From: Pseudomonadota bacterium
GTDB lineage: Bacteria; Pseudomonadota; Gammaproteobacteria; Steroidobacterales; Steroidobacteraceae
DNA: 64,000 bases
NCBI GenBank assembly: GCA_016713725.1
Contig: JADJOO010000002.1
Span: 211,082-275,081 of the forward strand
Direction: 5' to 3'
The notes below the pieces were generated by a model. The model was given only the letters and a program-made list of their open reading frames with translations, had not been told where the DNA came from and made no database searches. This document shows, piece by piece, positions 45,831 to 55,221 of this stretch; within the stretch, counting starts at the first letter, position 1, and each line of letters begins with the position of its first letter. The position numbers and the translations under genes are program-made.

Positions 45831-46293
45831 GCCAGCCCTTTCAGCATCAGCTCAGATTTACCGGATGGGCGTGAGGTGGCCGCAGTTCTGCCTGCTTCAC
45901 GCGACCTCATGGAGCATCCTGTGGCGCGGTGCGCTGCGCCCGCTGTGCTGCACGTTCGACGTGCACGTCTGCTACCACGCGTTCGCGGTTCCGGCAGTTG
46001 GGATTGTGCCGCTCATTCCCGGTGACGACCGACGGATTCGCCCGTACGTGGAGATCATTTCGCCCGTCCTGCTCGCACGGCCCGAAGCTGCCGTGCCGCA
46101 CACGTTCCCCAACCGCCTGCGGCCCGCGCAGCCACGGTTGTGTTTACACCTGCCGGGTGAGTGGGACCCTTCGATGACGATTGCCGACACCATCCTGCCC
46201 TGGACCGTGGAATGGCTCGTGGCCTACGAAGGCTGGCGAGCCACGGGAACGTGGTGGGCGGGCGGACACGGAACTGAACGCCGTGCCGCCTGA
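45820..46293 (+). CDS. CBASS E2-like conjugation protein (short type II)
   Basis: A 157-residue stand-alone E2-like protein. The conserved end PRLCLHLPGEWDPSMTIADT followed by ILPWTVEWLVAYEGWRATG matches the ubiquitin-conjugating-like proteins of short type II CBASS. The Cys in LCLHLPGEW is the probable catalytic residue. In full type II systems Cap2 (E1-E2) conjugates the CD-NTase C-terminus to activate it. No E1 domain or Cap3 protease is present here. ATG 45820 overlaps the CD-NTase stop by 11 bp, and its stop overlaps the probable GTG start of the phospholipase gene. Confidence 0.75.
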   Translation: MTTEPALSASAQIYRMGVRWPQFCLLHATSWSILWRGALRPLCCTFDVHVCYHAFAVPAVGIVPLIPGDDRRIRPYVEIISPVLLARPEAAVPHTFPNRLRPAQPRLCLHLPGEWDPSMTIADTILPWTVEWLVAYEGWRATGTWWAGGHGTERRAA

Positions 46294-47362
46294 CACACCG
46301 CAATTGATCAGTCCTCGACGCTCGAGCTTCTCGTCGGTTCAACGCCGCGAGCGGCTGCCACGGCAGGGGACCAGCCGTTCCGGATCCTCGCGATCGATGG
46401 CGGCGGCATCAAGGGGGATTTTTCCCGCAGCGGTGCTCGCGGAGATCGAGGCCGACCTACTCGATGGGCGATCGGTCGTCGACTACTTCGACATGATCGT
46501 GGGGACCTCCACCGGCGGAATTCTCGCACTTGGATTAGCCGCCGGTAAGCCTGCGCAGCAACTGCTTGATCTCTACATGGTGGATGGCAGGAACGTGTTT
46601 CCGCCCGTTTGCTGGTTGACCCGGAAGTGGCGGTTCTTGCGCGGCTTGCTCAGCCCTCGGTACAACGATGAGGCGCTGAAGGCGATGCTGGACAAGGTGC
46701 TGGAGGATAGGCACTTCGCTGACGCCCGCACTCGACTTTGCATACCGGCGTTCGAAGGCCATCACGGCGAGGTCTTCATCTTTAAGACGCCACACCACCC
46801 GGACTACAGGAAAGACGGGTACGAGCTGATGACCACGGTCGGCGCGGCCACTGCGGCAGCCCCGACCTTCTACGCCGCGCTCGATTCCGGCGGCTACCGT
46901 TACGTGGACGGCGGCGTCTGGGCCAACTGTCCGGCAATGATCGGTGTCGTGGACGCGCTCGCGTGCTTCGCCATCGAGCCCGGACAGATCCGAGCCCTTT
47001 CGCTTGGATGCGGTCGCGAGCCGTACCTTGTCAACGACGGCATGGCAGTCGGGGGACTGTGGGCGTGGCGCAAGGCGCTGTTCGCCGCGATGGATCTGCA
47101 AGGTCAAAACGCCCTCGGGCAGGCACGGCTGCTTGTTGGTCCGGCAAACGTCATTCGCCTGGAGCCGCAGCCGGAACGCGCCATCGAGCTAGACGACTGG
47201 ATCCGCGCTACGCGCGAGCTGCCACCACTGGCCATCGATGCCTATAGGGCCTTCGAAGATGAGATCAACAAGACGTTTTGCTTCGCGCCGGTAGCGCCGC
47301 TGAAGCGCTTTTGGCCACCTATCGAGTCGCGCGCAACCTGCGCTGTCTCTTCTCCGGCGTAA
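46284..47362 (+). CDS. capV: CBASS effector, patatin-like phospholipase CapV (compensating frameshifts)
   Basis: A cyclic-nucleotide-activated phospholipase of about 358 codons that would degrade the inner membrane of an infected cell. The oxyanion loop AIDGGGIKG is in one frame. One extra G near 46418 shifts to the main frame: IFPAAVLAEIEADLLDG, nucleophile GTSTGG (near 46505) and catalytic Asp in YVDGGVWANCP (near 46910). An opposite shift near 46315 is needed to connect to the probable GTG start at 46284. Third gene of the CBASS operon. The 214 bp that follow (47363-47576) hold no gene I can support. Confidence 0.85.
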
Positions 47363-47576
47363 CCTGCGAACTGCGAATCTACGCTGACTCCGTCGCGCAC
47401 CGACTCCGACGTCGCCCTCCTAGCGCTCGGCGTCCGCGTGGCGAGCCGGCGGCGCGCGCTGTCCCCTCCGCTAGGGCGGCTGAGGCCACAGTCCATTTTT
47501 CGGCACGGCTTACGAAGTACTGAACGCAGCTTTTCCATTGCAAGATGGAGTCTCCCGACACGAGATGGCGCCGGCC

Positions 47577-48838
47577 CTATTCCGATTTGGTTAGACCCTT
47601 CAATGCGTCAGACACCAGTTCAAGCAGCTGATGCTTAGTAATCTGCTCGTCTCTATCCGCAAACTCCGGTTGCCCGAAAAACTTCTCGGTAAGTTTCGCT
47701 TTGAGGTCAACCTGTTGATCAGATGGCAGCTTCACTAGATATGCATCTATGGAGGCCAGCTCTACCTGCATCTTTCGATTGTGTCGTTCATGCTGCCGAT
47801 GCTTGTTTGACTCCTGAGCGGCATAGAGCGCTGGAATCGCTATGACAAGAACGGTAGCCAGCCTGAAAAGAAATAGTTTCCAATCAATCTCCGGGTGCAT
47901 CAGGCTCTGGTAAAAGCTGAATCCCGCCACAGCCACCATCAAACACATTAGGCCCAACGCGGTGGTGCGAAGCCAGTTGGCCGCCCGGGAATCGGCGTCA
48001 GCAGTAAGTGCAAAGTGACCCGAAAGTGAAGCGGAGCCGATAGCACCAAATATTTCGTCGACTTCTTCTCGACGACCGGAAAAGTACTTCGATTGGCTTT
48101 CAAGCTGTGTGCCGATTTCCTCCAGCAGGTCTTTCCACTCCTTTTCCTTGGCTCCTACGGCAGCCGCCCATTCATCGCCTTGGAGCTTTGTGAGACCACT
48201 AAACTCGGATTGGAAGCGCACCGCGGTAGCCGAGAACTCGGTAGTTCGACTTGCTTCAGCCGTTGAGAATTGCTTTTGGAAATCCGCAATTGCTTGATCG
48301 AGCCTCGGCTTTCTGCTGTTCGATCGTTTGCCTTAGTGACTCTAACTCTGCGGTGGCTGTCTGTGTCGCGCCCGCGAGTGTCGAGACTTGCGCCTGAGCC
48401 TGCTGGGCCTTCTTCTTTGTCGCCTCGAGCTCGTCCACTAGGCGTCGTTCGAAGGCAGCAGCTGCGTCTCCGATTGCCTTTGAAAGCTCACCTTGCGGTA
48501 TGCCGTCAACCGGCTTCAGCGCTGTAAGTAACTCGTCTACCGTACTGTTTGCGTTCTGAAGCTGCGACACATTCATTGTCTTCACGAAGTCTCCACGTAC
48601 GTGAGTGGGGTGTTGGAGGCCATGGGTCAATGTTCGCCCACGCGTTTGCGTGAAAGAGCTCTGGGTCAATCGAGTCAATCCTTGCTCGCAGGATCCGCAG
48701 AACCTTTTGAAGGCGCGAGAAGTTCGTCAGATCTTCTGAGGTGAGACTTTCAAAGTTTGCGGTGTCGAGCAGGCCGAGTGCTTCTTGTATTCGTTGGCTG
48801 GCTTGCTGGGCTTCGAAGTTTTGCTTCCAGAGCGACAC
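47577..48838 (-). CDS. Coiled-coil protein with two membrane helices, unknown function (two frameshifts)
   Basis: Three adjacent frames read as one gene of about 420 codons from ATG 48838. The N-terminal part is helical (MSLWKQNFEAQQASQRIQEA). Next is a coiled coil (AAAFERRLVDELEATKKKAQ, then TATAELESLRQTIEQQKAEA). The frame shifts near 48600 and near 48275, the latter by one extra A, and continues into QSEFSGLTKLQGDEWAAAVG. Two membrane helices follow (TTALGLMCLMVAVAGFSFYQ, LFLFRLATVLVIAIPALYAA), then a charged helical tail. It lies 46 bp downstream of hsdR on the same strand, so it may be the last gene of the restriction operon. No family recognised. Confidence 0.65.
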
Positions 48839-48883
48839 GTCACGTACCTCTAATTGCTATTCTGCTTGTTGCCGTCGGGAGAT

Positions 48884-51800
48884 CTACGCGCTGACGTTGC
48901 CGTACACGCCCGACCCTCTCTCCGGATAATCTCGTAAACGTGCTCGAACACCGCCGAGCACTTTTGCTTTGTGGCAGCTCCGGCGTAAATGCCCTCGGCA
49001 GGCCAGAGTCGAGCATGTCCTCGATCGTCAACTTGAGCTGCGACCCGGCGGTCGACTTCGCCGCCAGTTGATCACCAGAAGCGACTTGAGCAGCGTGAGG
49101 AGCTCGCGGGCAACCTTCTTCACTTCCACGCGTTCCTCGGTGCTGAGCTCCGGGGCCGGGCGCGTGAGGATGTCAAGATCACGAGTTCCTCCTCGGTCAT
49201 CTGCTCGCGAACGTGCGTGCTGCTCATCGGACAGGCTCGTCGAGAGCTTAAGCAGCTCCTGAAACAACTCGTCGATACTTCGACTTCCGGCGTTATAGCT
49301 CTCGATCAGCGCCTCGAACCTTTCGGCAAAGTCCGCACGGGTCCGGTTGAGTTCAATCAGCTTGTCGAGCTGGGCCCGAATCGCTGCCTTGAGCACCTCG
49401 AGGTCCGTGTTCTTGTGCTTCGATTCCTTGAAGCGCTTCGCCAATGCCCCGAAATTGATCTTCGACAGGTTCAGTGGGCAGGCCTTGATCACGAATCGCG
49501 TGCCCAGTGATGGACGCGTCGAGCAGCCCGGCGATCTCCCCAGCACCGCGGAGATGTCCGGTGGGTTCGGGTTGAGCTTGGCGCGTATTCCCTGGCCGAT
49601 GGCGGACAGGCATGCAACCCGGCTCGCAAACTCGAGTACAGCCGGGTCTGGCTTCACTGCTTGATACAGGGTGGTGACAAGGCGCTCATGGGCGAAAAAG
49701 TCGCGTCGCACGGTGTCTGGCGAGATGAGCGCGTTCATGGCGGCCTCGATCCGGTGCAGCCGATCAAAGCTCCCAGCCGGAAGTGCCTCTATCTCGGCTA
49801 GCTTCACGCCATGGGCGGCACAGAATGCAGTTGCATCGACCAGGGACTGCCGCAACTCGTCGACAAGCTGCTTCTTGTCGCGAACAGGCGTCTTGCCACC
49901 CTTGCCCGATCCGTAGATGGCCAAGGCCCGCTCGAGCGAGGCGAAGACGTTGGCGTAGTCGACGATGACGCCGCTGTGCTTGCCAGGGAATACCCTGTTG
50001 GCGCGGGCAATCGTCTGCATGAGCGTGTGGTTGCGCATCGGCTTGTCGAGATACATCGTGGAGCAGCTGGGCGCATCGAACCCCGTCAACCATGGCGCAC
50101 ACAAAGACGAGGCGAAGCGGGTCGCCAGTGTCCTTGAAGCGCTCATCCAACGCCGGCTGCGATTCGTACATCCGCTTGCGGTGCGGCGATATCGAGACCC
50201 AGCTCTGCATCTGCTGGATCTCGTCCTGACCTGGCGAAACGATGAGCGCCATGTCCGTGGTGACGAGGACATCGAGGCGCTGCTTTAGGTCCGCGATGCG
50301 CCGGTCCCGCTGCGCCTGCTCGGGTGTTCCCTCCCCGCTGCGCGGCAGGTAGTCCAGCTCGGCCAGCTCCATCTTCGTCCGCGCGGTCTCCTCGCCCCAG
50401 AGCTTCTTGACCTTGTCGTGCATGCGCAAGGCCGTGGCCTTGTCGATCGATACGACCATGGCCTTGCCGACGAAGCCCCGGCCCAGGAAATGGCGAACGA
50501 TGTCCCGCGCCACGGTCTCGAGTCGGTCGTCACGGGTAATGAGGTGGTACTGACGGGCTAGCTCGCGCTCGAGCTTTGCCTCCTGCTCGGGATCGAGTTC
50601 GGCCTCCTCAATGACCCGATAGATGTCGTCGTTCAGGTCCGGGTTGATGAGTTGGAGCTCGGGCGTGCGGTTCTCGTAGAACAGCGGCACTGTGGCGCCG
50701 TCCTCGATCGACTGCTGGAAGTCGTAGATCGAGACGTAGTCGCCGAAGACTTCCTTCGTCCTTTCCTCGCCGGCAATCAAGGGTGTGCCCGTAAACGCCA
50801 GGAACATTGCCTTGGGCAACGCAGCGCGCATGTTGAGAGCGAGGGTGTCGTACTGGCTGCGGTGCGCTTCGTCGGTCAACACGATCACGTCCGAGCGATC
50901 GCAGAGCATCTCCGGGGTCTGGAACTTGTGGACGAGTGTAAAGACATAGCGGTGGTTACCCTGTAATAGCTGCCGCAAGTGGGCACCACTTGAGGGCATG
51001 GCATTCGTCTCCTTCCGTCTCGGAAACCGCTCCCACCGTCTTAAACGTCTTTGCGATCTGATCGTCGAGTTCGACGCGGTCGTTGACGATCACGAAGGTC
51101 CAGTTGCCCGGGAGGCGGCGCAGCACCTTCTGGGCAAAGAACACCATCGAGAAGCTCTTACCGCTACCTCTGGGCTTGCCAGAACACGCCGCCACGTCCG
51201 TGACCGAGCTTGCGGGCCTCCAGCATCGAGGCAATGGCGTTGTTCACGCCGAGGTACTGGTGGTTCTGCCCAAGAATCTTCACCAGCCCGGCCTTGTGCT
51301 CGGAGAACAGCGTGAAGTTCTCCGCGAGGTCAAGCAGGCGAGTGGGGTCGCAGGTACCGCGCAACATGACTTCCAGCGACACTCGGCGTGGCTCATCCTC
51401 GCGCTCGATGCGCTTCCAGTCCACCCAGCGTTCCCAGTCTGCGGTCAGAGACCCCACCCGACTGTCAGTGCCGTTAGAGGCGATGAGCAATGCGTTGAAC
51501 CAGCAGAGCGCCGGGATCTGCTGCTTGTAATGGGTAAGGTTCTCGTCGAAGGCCGCGCGTGCAGGCACGCCTGGCTTCTTGAGTTCGATCACGACCCACG
51601 GTAGGCCGTTCACGAAGCCGACCAGATCGGGTCGGCAGGTATAAAGCGCACCCGTCACGCTGAACTGGCTGACCAGCAAGAAGTCGTTATTTGCCTGGTG
51701 CCCCCAATCCACTATCCGAAGGCGCTCTGTCTTCTGACCGCCGTGCTCATGATCCGGCAAAGAGACCGGAATACCCTCCTTGAGGAGTCGATACACCTCT

Positions 51801-52075
51801 CGGTTCGCCGCCTCGATGCTCATTGCCGACCGGTCGCGCACAAGGTCGTCGACGGCGGTCTGGACAGCCTCATCTGGCACCGTGGGGTTGAGCCTCGCAA
51901 TTGCCGCCTGCAGACGACTAACCAACACCACTTCGCCCTTGGTCTCGCGCCCTAGCGTGCCACCCGGCCCAAACGTCTCCTCCATTGCCGACACCGTGTG
52001 CCAACCGAGCGTCGCAAAGAGTCGGACAGCGGGCTGCTCGACGAGCTGATCTTCCGTGTAGGCGTGGGGGGGCAT
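48884..52075 (-). CDS. hsdR: Type I restriction enzyme HsdR (EcoR124-like), multiple frameshifts
   Basis: The motor and nuclease subunit, about 1060 codons. The N-terminal PD-(D/E)xK nuclease is seen in PDLVGF and WVVIELKKP. Walker A (PRGSGKSFSMVFFAQKV), DEAHRSQYD and FTGTPLIAGEE define the SF2 translocase. MRNHTLMQTIARANRVFPGK belongs to the second RecA lobe, and the helical C-terminal domain ends VYGNVSA at 48884. Reading must change frame near 51172, 51000, 50090, twice between 49150 and 49230, and near 49060 and 48950. All pieces are collinear and conserved, so these look like sequence errors rather than decay. Confidence 0.87.
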
Positions 52076-52078
52076 GGT

Positions 52079-53320
52079 TTATGCGGCCTCAACCTCGATC
52101 TGACCAGAAAGCAGGCGCGGTAGCAGCAAATCTCGGGTGCGGCGTAGGTTCTGGATCTGTAGGTGAAGCTGATAGATCAAGCGAAAGCTCGGTGAGACAA
52201 TGCCCGAAAATGTATCCAGCAAGGAACGTGGTGGCTGTGCAATTATTACTTCGTCGAAGCACCTCTCCTGCACCCTTTGTCGTCCGGTGGCGCCGGACAT
52301 GCTCTTGATTGCCACACTACGAAACTCGTCGCTACGTGCAAGGCAGTAGACATATTCGGGTGTCAGCGACGCTGATCGAAGGACAATGAACTCCGTAGAA
52401 CCGAAGGCAACTGCACCTTCATCGGGCAAGAACTGGACATAGCCAGTCTTTCCGTTCTCTAGGCAAGGAGTTATACGAGCGAAGAGCGTGTCGCCATTCT
52501 GAAATTTCGCTCCACTGTTACCGCTCCTCGACTCAATATCCGTGATTAGCATGCTGTCGTTCGATAGACATCCCATCGGGACAAACGGCTTCTCACCATC
52601 ACGCGGAACAGTCACCCGGGGATTCAACTGAACAGCGTCAGTAACTCGCTTGGTCGCCCACCCCAGTGGAATCTGGCCGATTTTTGAATCGACGTGGGGG
52701 TTACGTTCGTGGCCCGGGAAGCGGAAGTGGACGAACCATTCACGGTAGAGAGCGCGTGCCATCGACTCCAGAATCTTGATGCGTCGATGACTGTTCTCAA
52801 TTAGTTCGTCGTAGGCCGACAATGTGTCCGCGATGGTTTGCTGGACATGGAGCGGTGGTACGCGAACAGGGAAGTCTGGAAAGGTGGTGAGCGGAATGCG
52901 ATCAACCGTCGCGCCGGTAAGCACGTTGCGCTGAATGACCGCTCGCCATTCATCGGTGAAGAAATAGTAGAGAAGAAAGCGTACATCGACTTTTGACGGA
53001 TTGGTTCGGATTAGTGCCATTCGCCTTCCGAGACAACCACGAAATCCTCGCGGGATGATCGCGTAGCGATTCAACGTCGCCTCATAGGTGAAGACGAGGT
53101 CATTCGTTGCTGGCTCAACCCGGCGCGTCCAGGAGGCATAGTCGTCTTCAGCAATATGCCGAATCTCGGTCAGATCGAGGCGGCCGTCGTCGGTAACATT
53201 TTTGATTCCGAGTAATACTGGGCCGGCATCGGACGGCTTTGGTGTGGCATGCGGGCCGTCGTAGAGACCATGGTAAAGCTCCTTGATTGGGAGCGTTTTC
53301 CATTTGGCGCTACCGGCCAT
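52079..53320 (-). CDS. hsdS: Type I restriction-modification specificity subunit HsdS
   Basis: A 413-residue specificity protein with two target-recognition halves, starting KWKTLPIKELYHGLYDGPHA and PLGWATKRVTDAVQLNPRV. They are separated by the conserved helix ending ALYREWFVHFRFPGHE; the second conserved helix ends TRDLLLPRLLSGQIEVE. It determines the bipartite DNA site for both methylation and cleavage. Intact frame. ATG 53320 overlaps the hsdM stop (TGATG), and hsdR begins 4 bp after its stop. Confidence 0.92.
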   Translation of the reverse strand: MAGSAKWKTLPIKELYHGLYDGPHATPKPSDAGPVLLGIKNVTDDGRLDLTEIRHIAEDDYASWTRRVEPATNDLVFTYEATLNRYAIIPRGFRGCLGRRMALIRTNPSKVDVRFLLYYFFTDEWRAVIQRNVLTGATVDRIPLTTFPDFPVRVPPLHVQQTIADTLSAYDELIENSHRRIKILESMARALYREWFVHFRFPGHERNPHVDSKIGQIPLGWATKRVTDAVQLNPRVTVPRDGEKPFVPMGCLSNDSMLITDIESRSGNSGAKFQNGDTLFARITPCLENGKTGYVQFLPDEGAVAFGSTEFIVLRSASLTPEYVYCLARSDEFRSVAIKSMSGATGRQRVQERCFDEVIIAQPPRSLLDTFSGIVSPSFRLIYQLHLQIQNLRRTRDLLLPRLLSGQIEVEAA

Positions 53321-54939
53321 CACGCCTCCAGAATCGCCGACGCATTGGCGGCGATGGACTGTTCCAGTTCACGCGCCTGGGAGTTCAGCGATACAAGCTC
53401 CTCATTCAACGCCTCGAACTGCTCCTTGAAATCCTCGTTGCTCACATCTTCGCCTGGAGCGACGCCGACATAGCGGCCCGGATTCAACGACCAGCCTTGA
53501 GCTTCGATTTCGGCAATTGAGGCTGCCTTACAAAGACCAAGCACGTCGGCATATGAGGGCTTGGCGCCGAAGATTTCTGTCAGCTTCGCTTCGGTCCCTC
53601 GACCACCAATTGCAAAATCCGGTGTCTCGCCCCGATACAGGCGCACTAGATTCGCGATGAAACCAATTTGCGATGGCGTCCAGTCGCGGTGGGCACGATC
53701 GATCTGACGGAAGATGTGACGAGCGTCGATGAAAAGCACCGTACCAGCCCGCTTTGACTTCGCTTTGCTTTTGTCAAAGAACCACAGCGTGCAGGGCAAC
53801 ACGACCGTGTAGAACATGTTCGGACCTACGGCAATCATCACGTCCACCGCACGCGCTTCAATGAGCTTCTGGCGAATTTCCAGCTCGGTCGAACGAGCAT
53901 CAGACGCAGAGTTGGCCATAACGAAGCCAGCGCGTCCTTTGGCGTTCAGCGCCGAGTAGAACAACTGGATCCACAGGTAGTTGGCGTTGTCAGTGCGTGG
54001 GAGGCCGAATGGGAAGCGGCGTCCGGGACCGACAGCGTCCTTGAGCCGTTCCTTGTCCACCGCGTTGACGTTGAACGGTGGATTGGCGAGAACGAAGTCG
54101 AACTGGCCAGTAGCGACATGGGGGTCGTCGTAGTAGCTGTTGACGTTGCCTCCGTGACGGATGTCCCCTTCCAGCCCATGAACGGCGAGGTTGAGGCGGC
54201 ATAAGCGGCCGGTTTCGTCAGTTTTTTCAACGCCACAGATGGCGAGTTCGGCGGCAGGATTCTTCTGGTGCTCGGCTACAAAGCGCGCTGATTGCACGAA
54301 CATGCCGCCGGAGCCGCATGCTGGATCGAGAATGCGTCCGTGGAAGGGCTCGATCACTGCGGTAAGCAGACGTACGATGGAACTCGGCGTGTAAAACTCG
54401 CCGCCCTTCTGTCCCTCCGTGCGAGCGAACTCACCCAGGAAATACTCGTAGATCCGGCCGAATGCGTCGTAATCGACAGTTGCCGGGATTTCCGAAACCT
54501 TTTTGAGCAGTTCCTTTAGGAGCGTGCTGGTGAACAAGTTGAAGGTCTTGGGCAGCACACCGGCGAGCTGCGAGTTGTGCTTCTCGATGTCCCGCATTGC
54601 CGCATTGATCTTGGCGCCGATGTCGGCCGCCTCGGGCAGCCCCAGAAGGTAGTCGAAACGCGCCTCTGGGCTAAGGTACAGGATGCCTTCGGCGTGGTAG
54701 GCGGCGGGTTCATCGACACGATTGCCGCGACGAGAGGAGACCCCAACGGCCGACAGCTTGCTGCGCTTTGCAGTGAAGCGCACCTCGGCGAATCGCAGGA
54801 AGATCAGACCTAGAATGGGGCCGGAGTACTGGGCAGCGGTTAGGCCGGAGTTGGCCCGAAACTGGTCCGCCGCCTCCCAGAGACGTTTCTCCAAGGTGAC
54901 GGTCGCGCTGTCCTTTTCGGTGGGGGCTATCCAGTGCAT
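53320..54939 (-). CDS. hsdM: Type I restriction-modification DNA methyltransferase HsdM
   Basis: A 539-residue adenine-N6 methyltransferase. The N-terminal helical HsdM_N domain (LEKRLWEAADQFRANSGLTA) is followed by the SAM motif ILDPACGSGGMFVQSARFV and the catalytic NPPF (FVLANPPFNVNAVD). The start ATG 54939 gives the family N-terminus MHWIAPTEKDSATVTLEKRL. It is the first gene of hsdM-hsdS-hsdR. The complete frame suggests modification activity is retained even if hsdR were truly broken. Confidence 0.93.
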   Translation of the reverse strand: MHWIAPTEKDSATVTLEKRLWEAADQFRANSGLTAAQYSGPILGLIFLRFAEVRFTAKRSKLSAVGVSSRRGNRVDEPAAYHAEGILYLSPEARFDYLLGLPEAADIGAKINAAMRDIEKHNSQLAGVLPKTFNLFTSTLLKELLKKVSEIPATVDYDAFGRIYEYFLGEFARTEGQKGGEFYTPSSIVRLLTAVIEPFHGRILDPACGSGGMFVQSARFVAEHQKNPAAELAICGVEKTDETGRLCRLNLAVHGLEGDIRHGGNVNSYYDDPHVATGQFDFVLANPPFNVNAVDKERLKDAVGPGRRFPFGLPRTDNANYLWIQLFYSALNAKGRAGFVMANSASDARSTELEIRQKLIEARAVDVMIAVGPNMFYTVVLPCTLWFFDKSKAKSKRAGTVLFIDARHIFRQIDRAHRDWTPSQIGFIANLVRLYRGETPDFAIGGRGTEAKLTEIFGAKPSYADVLGLCKAASIAEIEAQGWSLNPGRYVGVAPGEDVSNEDFKEQFEALNEELVSLNSQARELEQSIAANASAILEA

Positions 54940-55133
54940 GGGACGTTTCGGGCTCCGGTTCGAAATCCGGGGCACCACGTATCCGTTGTTCGCCCTCCAA
55001 TGGCGACTTCCCCAGCGTCCGCTCCCCGTTGGCGATGCATCCTACCAACCCTGCGGTTGAGGTAGGAAATCGGCCTGAAAGCCGGATCGGTAAGTACCTA
55101 CTGAGGCGGGCCGCGAGGTTTTCAGTTAGCTCA

Positions 55134-55198
55134 GTAAGCGACTATGTTTTCGAGTAAGCGACTTTGTTTTTGGTAAGCGACTTTATTTTCAGCGCACA
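55134..55198 (-). repeat. Right end of Tn7-like island with three TnsB-like repeats
   Basis: GTAAGCGACT(A/T)TGTTTT-type 17-bp repeats start at 55134, 55154 and 55173, and the 12-bp terminal repeat occupies 55187-55198. Read outward-in from glmS the end is TGTGCGCTGAAAATAAAGTC followed by GCTTAC. AATAAAGTC also occurs in the TnsB-binding sites of canonical Tn7. The 55 bp between 54940 and the repeats, extending over 54940-55133, contain no gene. Confidence 0.75.
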
Positions 55199-55221
55199 AA
55201 TGTCCAAATTCAGATCGACCG

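Larger units (their letters stand above)
41768..55198. mobile_element. Tn7-like genomic island at attTn7 downstream of glmS, defence cargo
   Basis: A 13.4-kb segment bounded by the 12-bp inverted repeat TGTGCGCTGAAA (41768-41779) and its reverse complement (55187-55198). The right boundary is 23 bp past the last base of the glmS stop codon, the position where Tn7 inserts. The outer bases are TGT...ACA, as in Tn7. Three 17-bp repeats behind the right end resemble TnsB-binding sites. The flanking five bases differ (gtagc left, aatgt right), so no target duplication is visible. No tnsA, tnsB, tnsC, tniQ/tnsD or tnsE gene lies inside. The cargo is entirely defence or regulatory genes. The island call rests on ends and position, not on a transposase. 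Confidence 0.75.

Noticed and set aside
48884..52075. hsdR as a genuine pseudogene
   Set aside because: All nuclease and helicase motifs are conserved and collinear, and similar indels occur in essential glmS and in lon. Sequence error is the simpler reading, though not proven.
55134..55189. CRISPR array or plasmid iterons
   Set aside because: Only three 17-bp repeats with 2-3 bp between them, no spacers, no cas or rep gene. Position at a glmS-linked TGT...ACA end fits transposase sites better.
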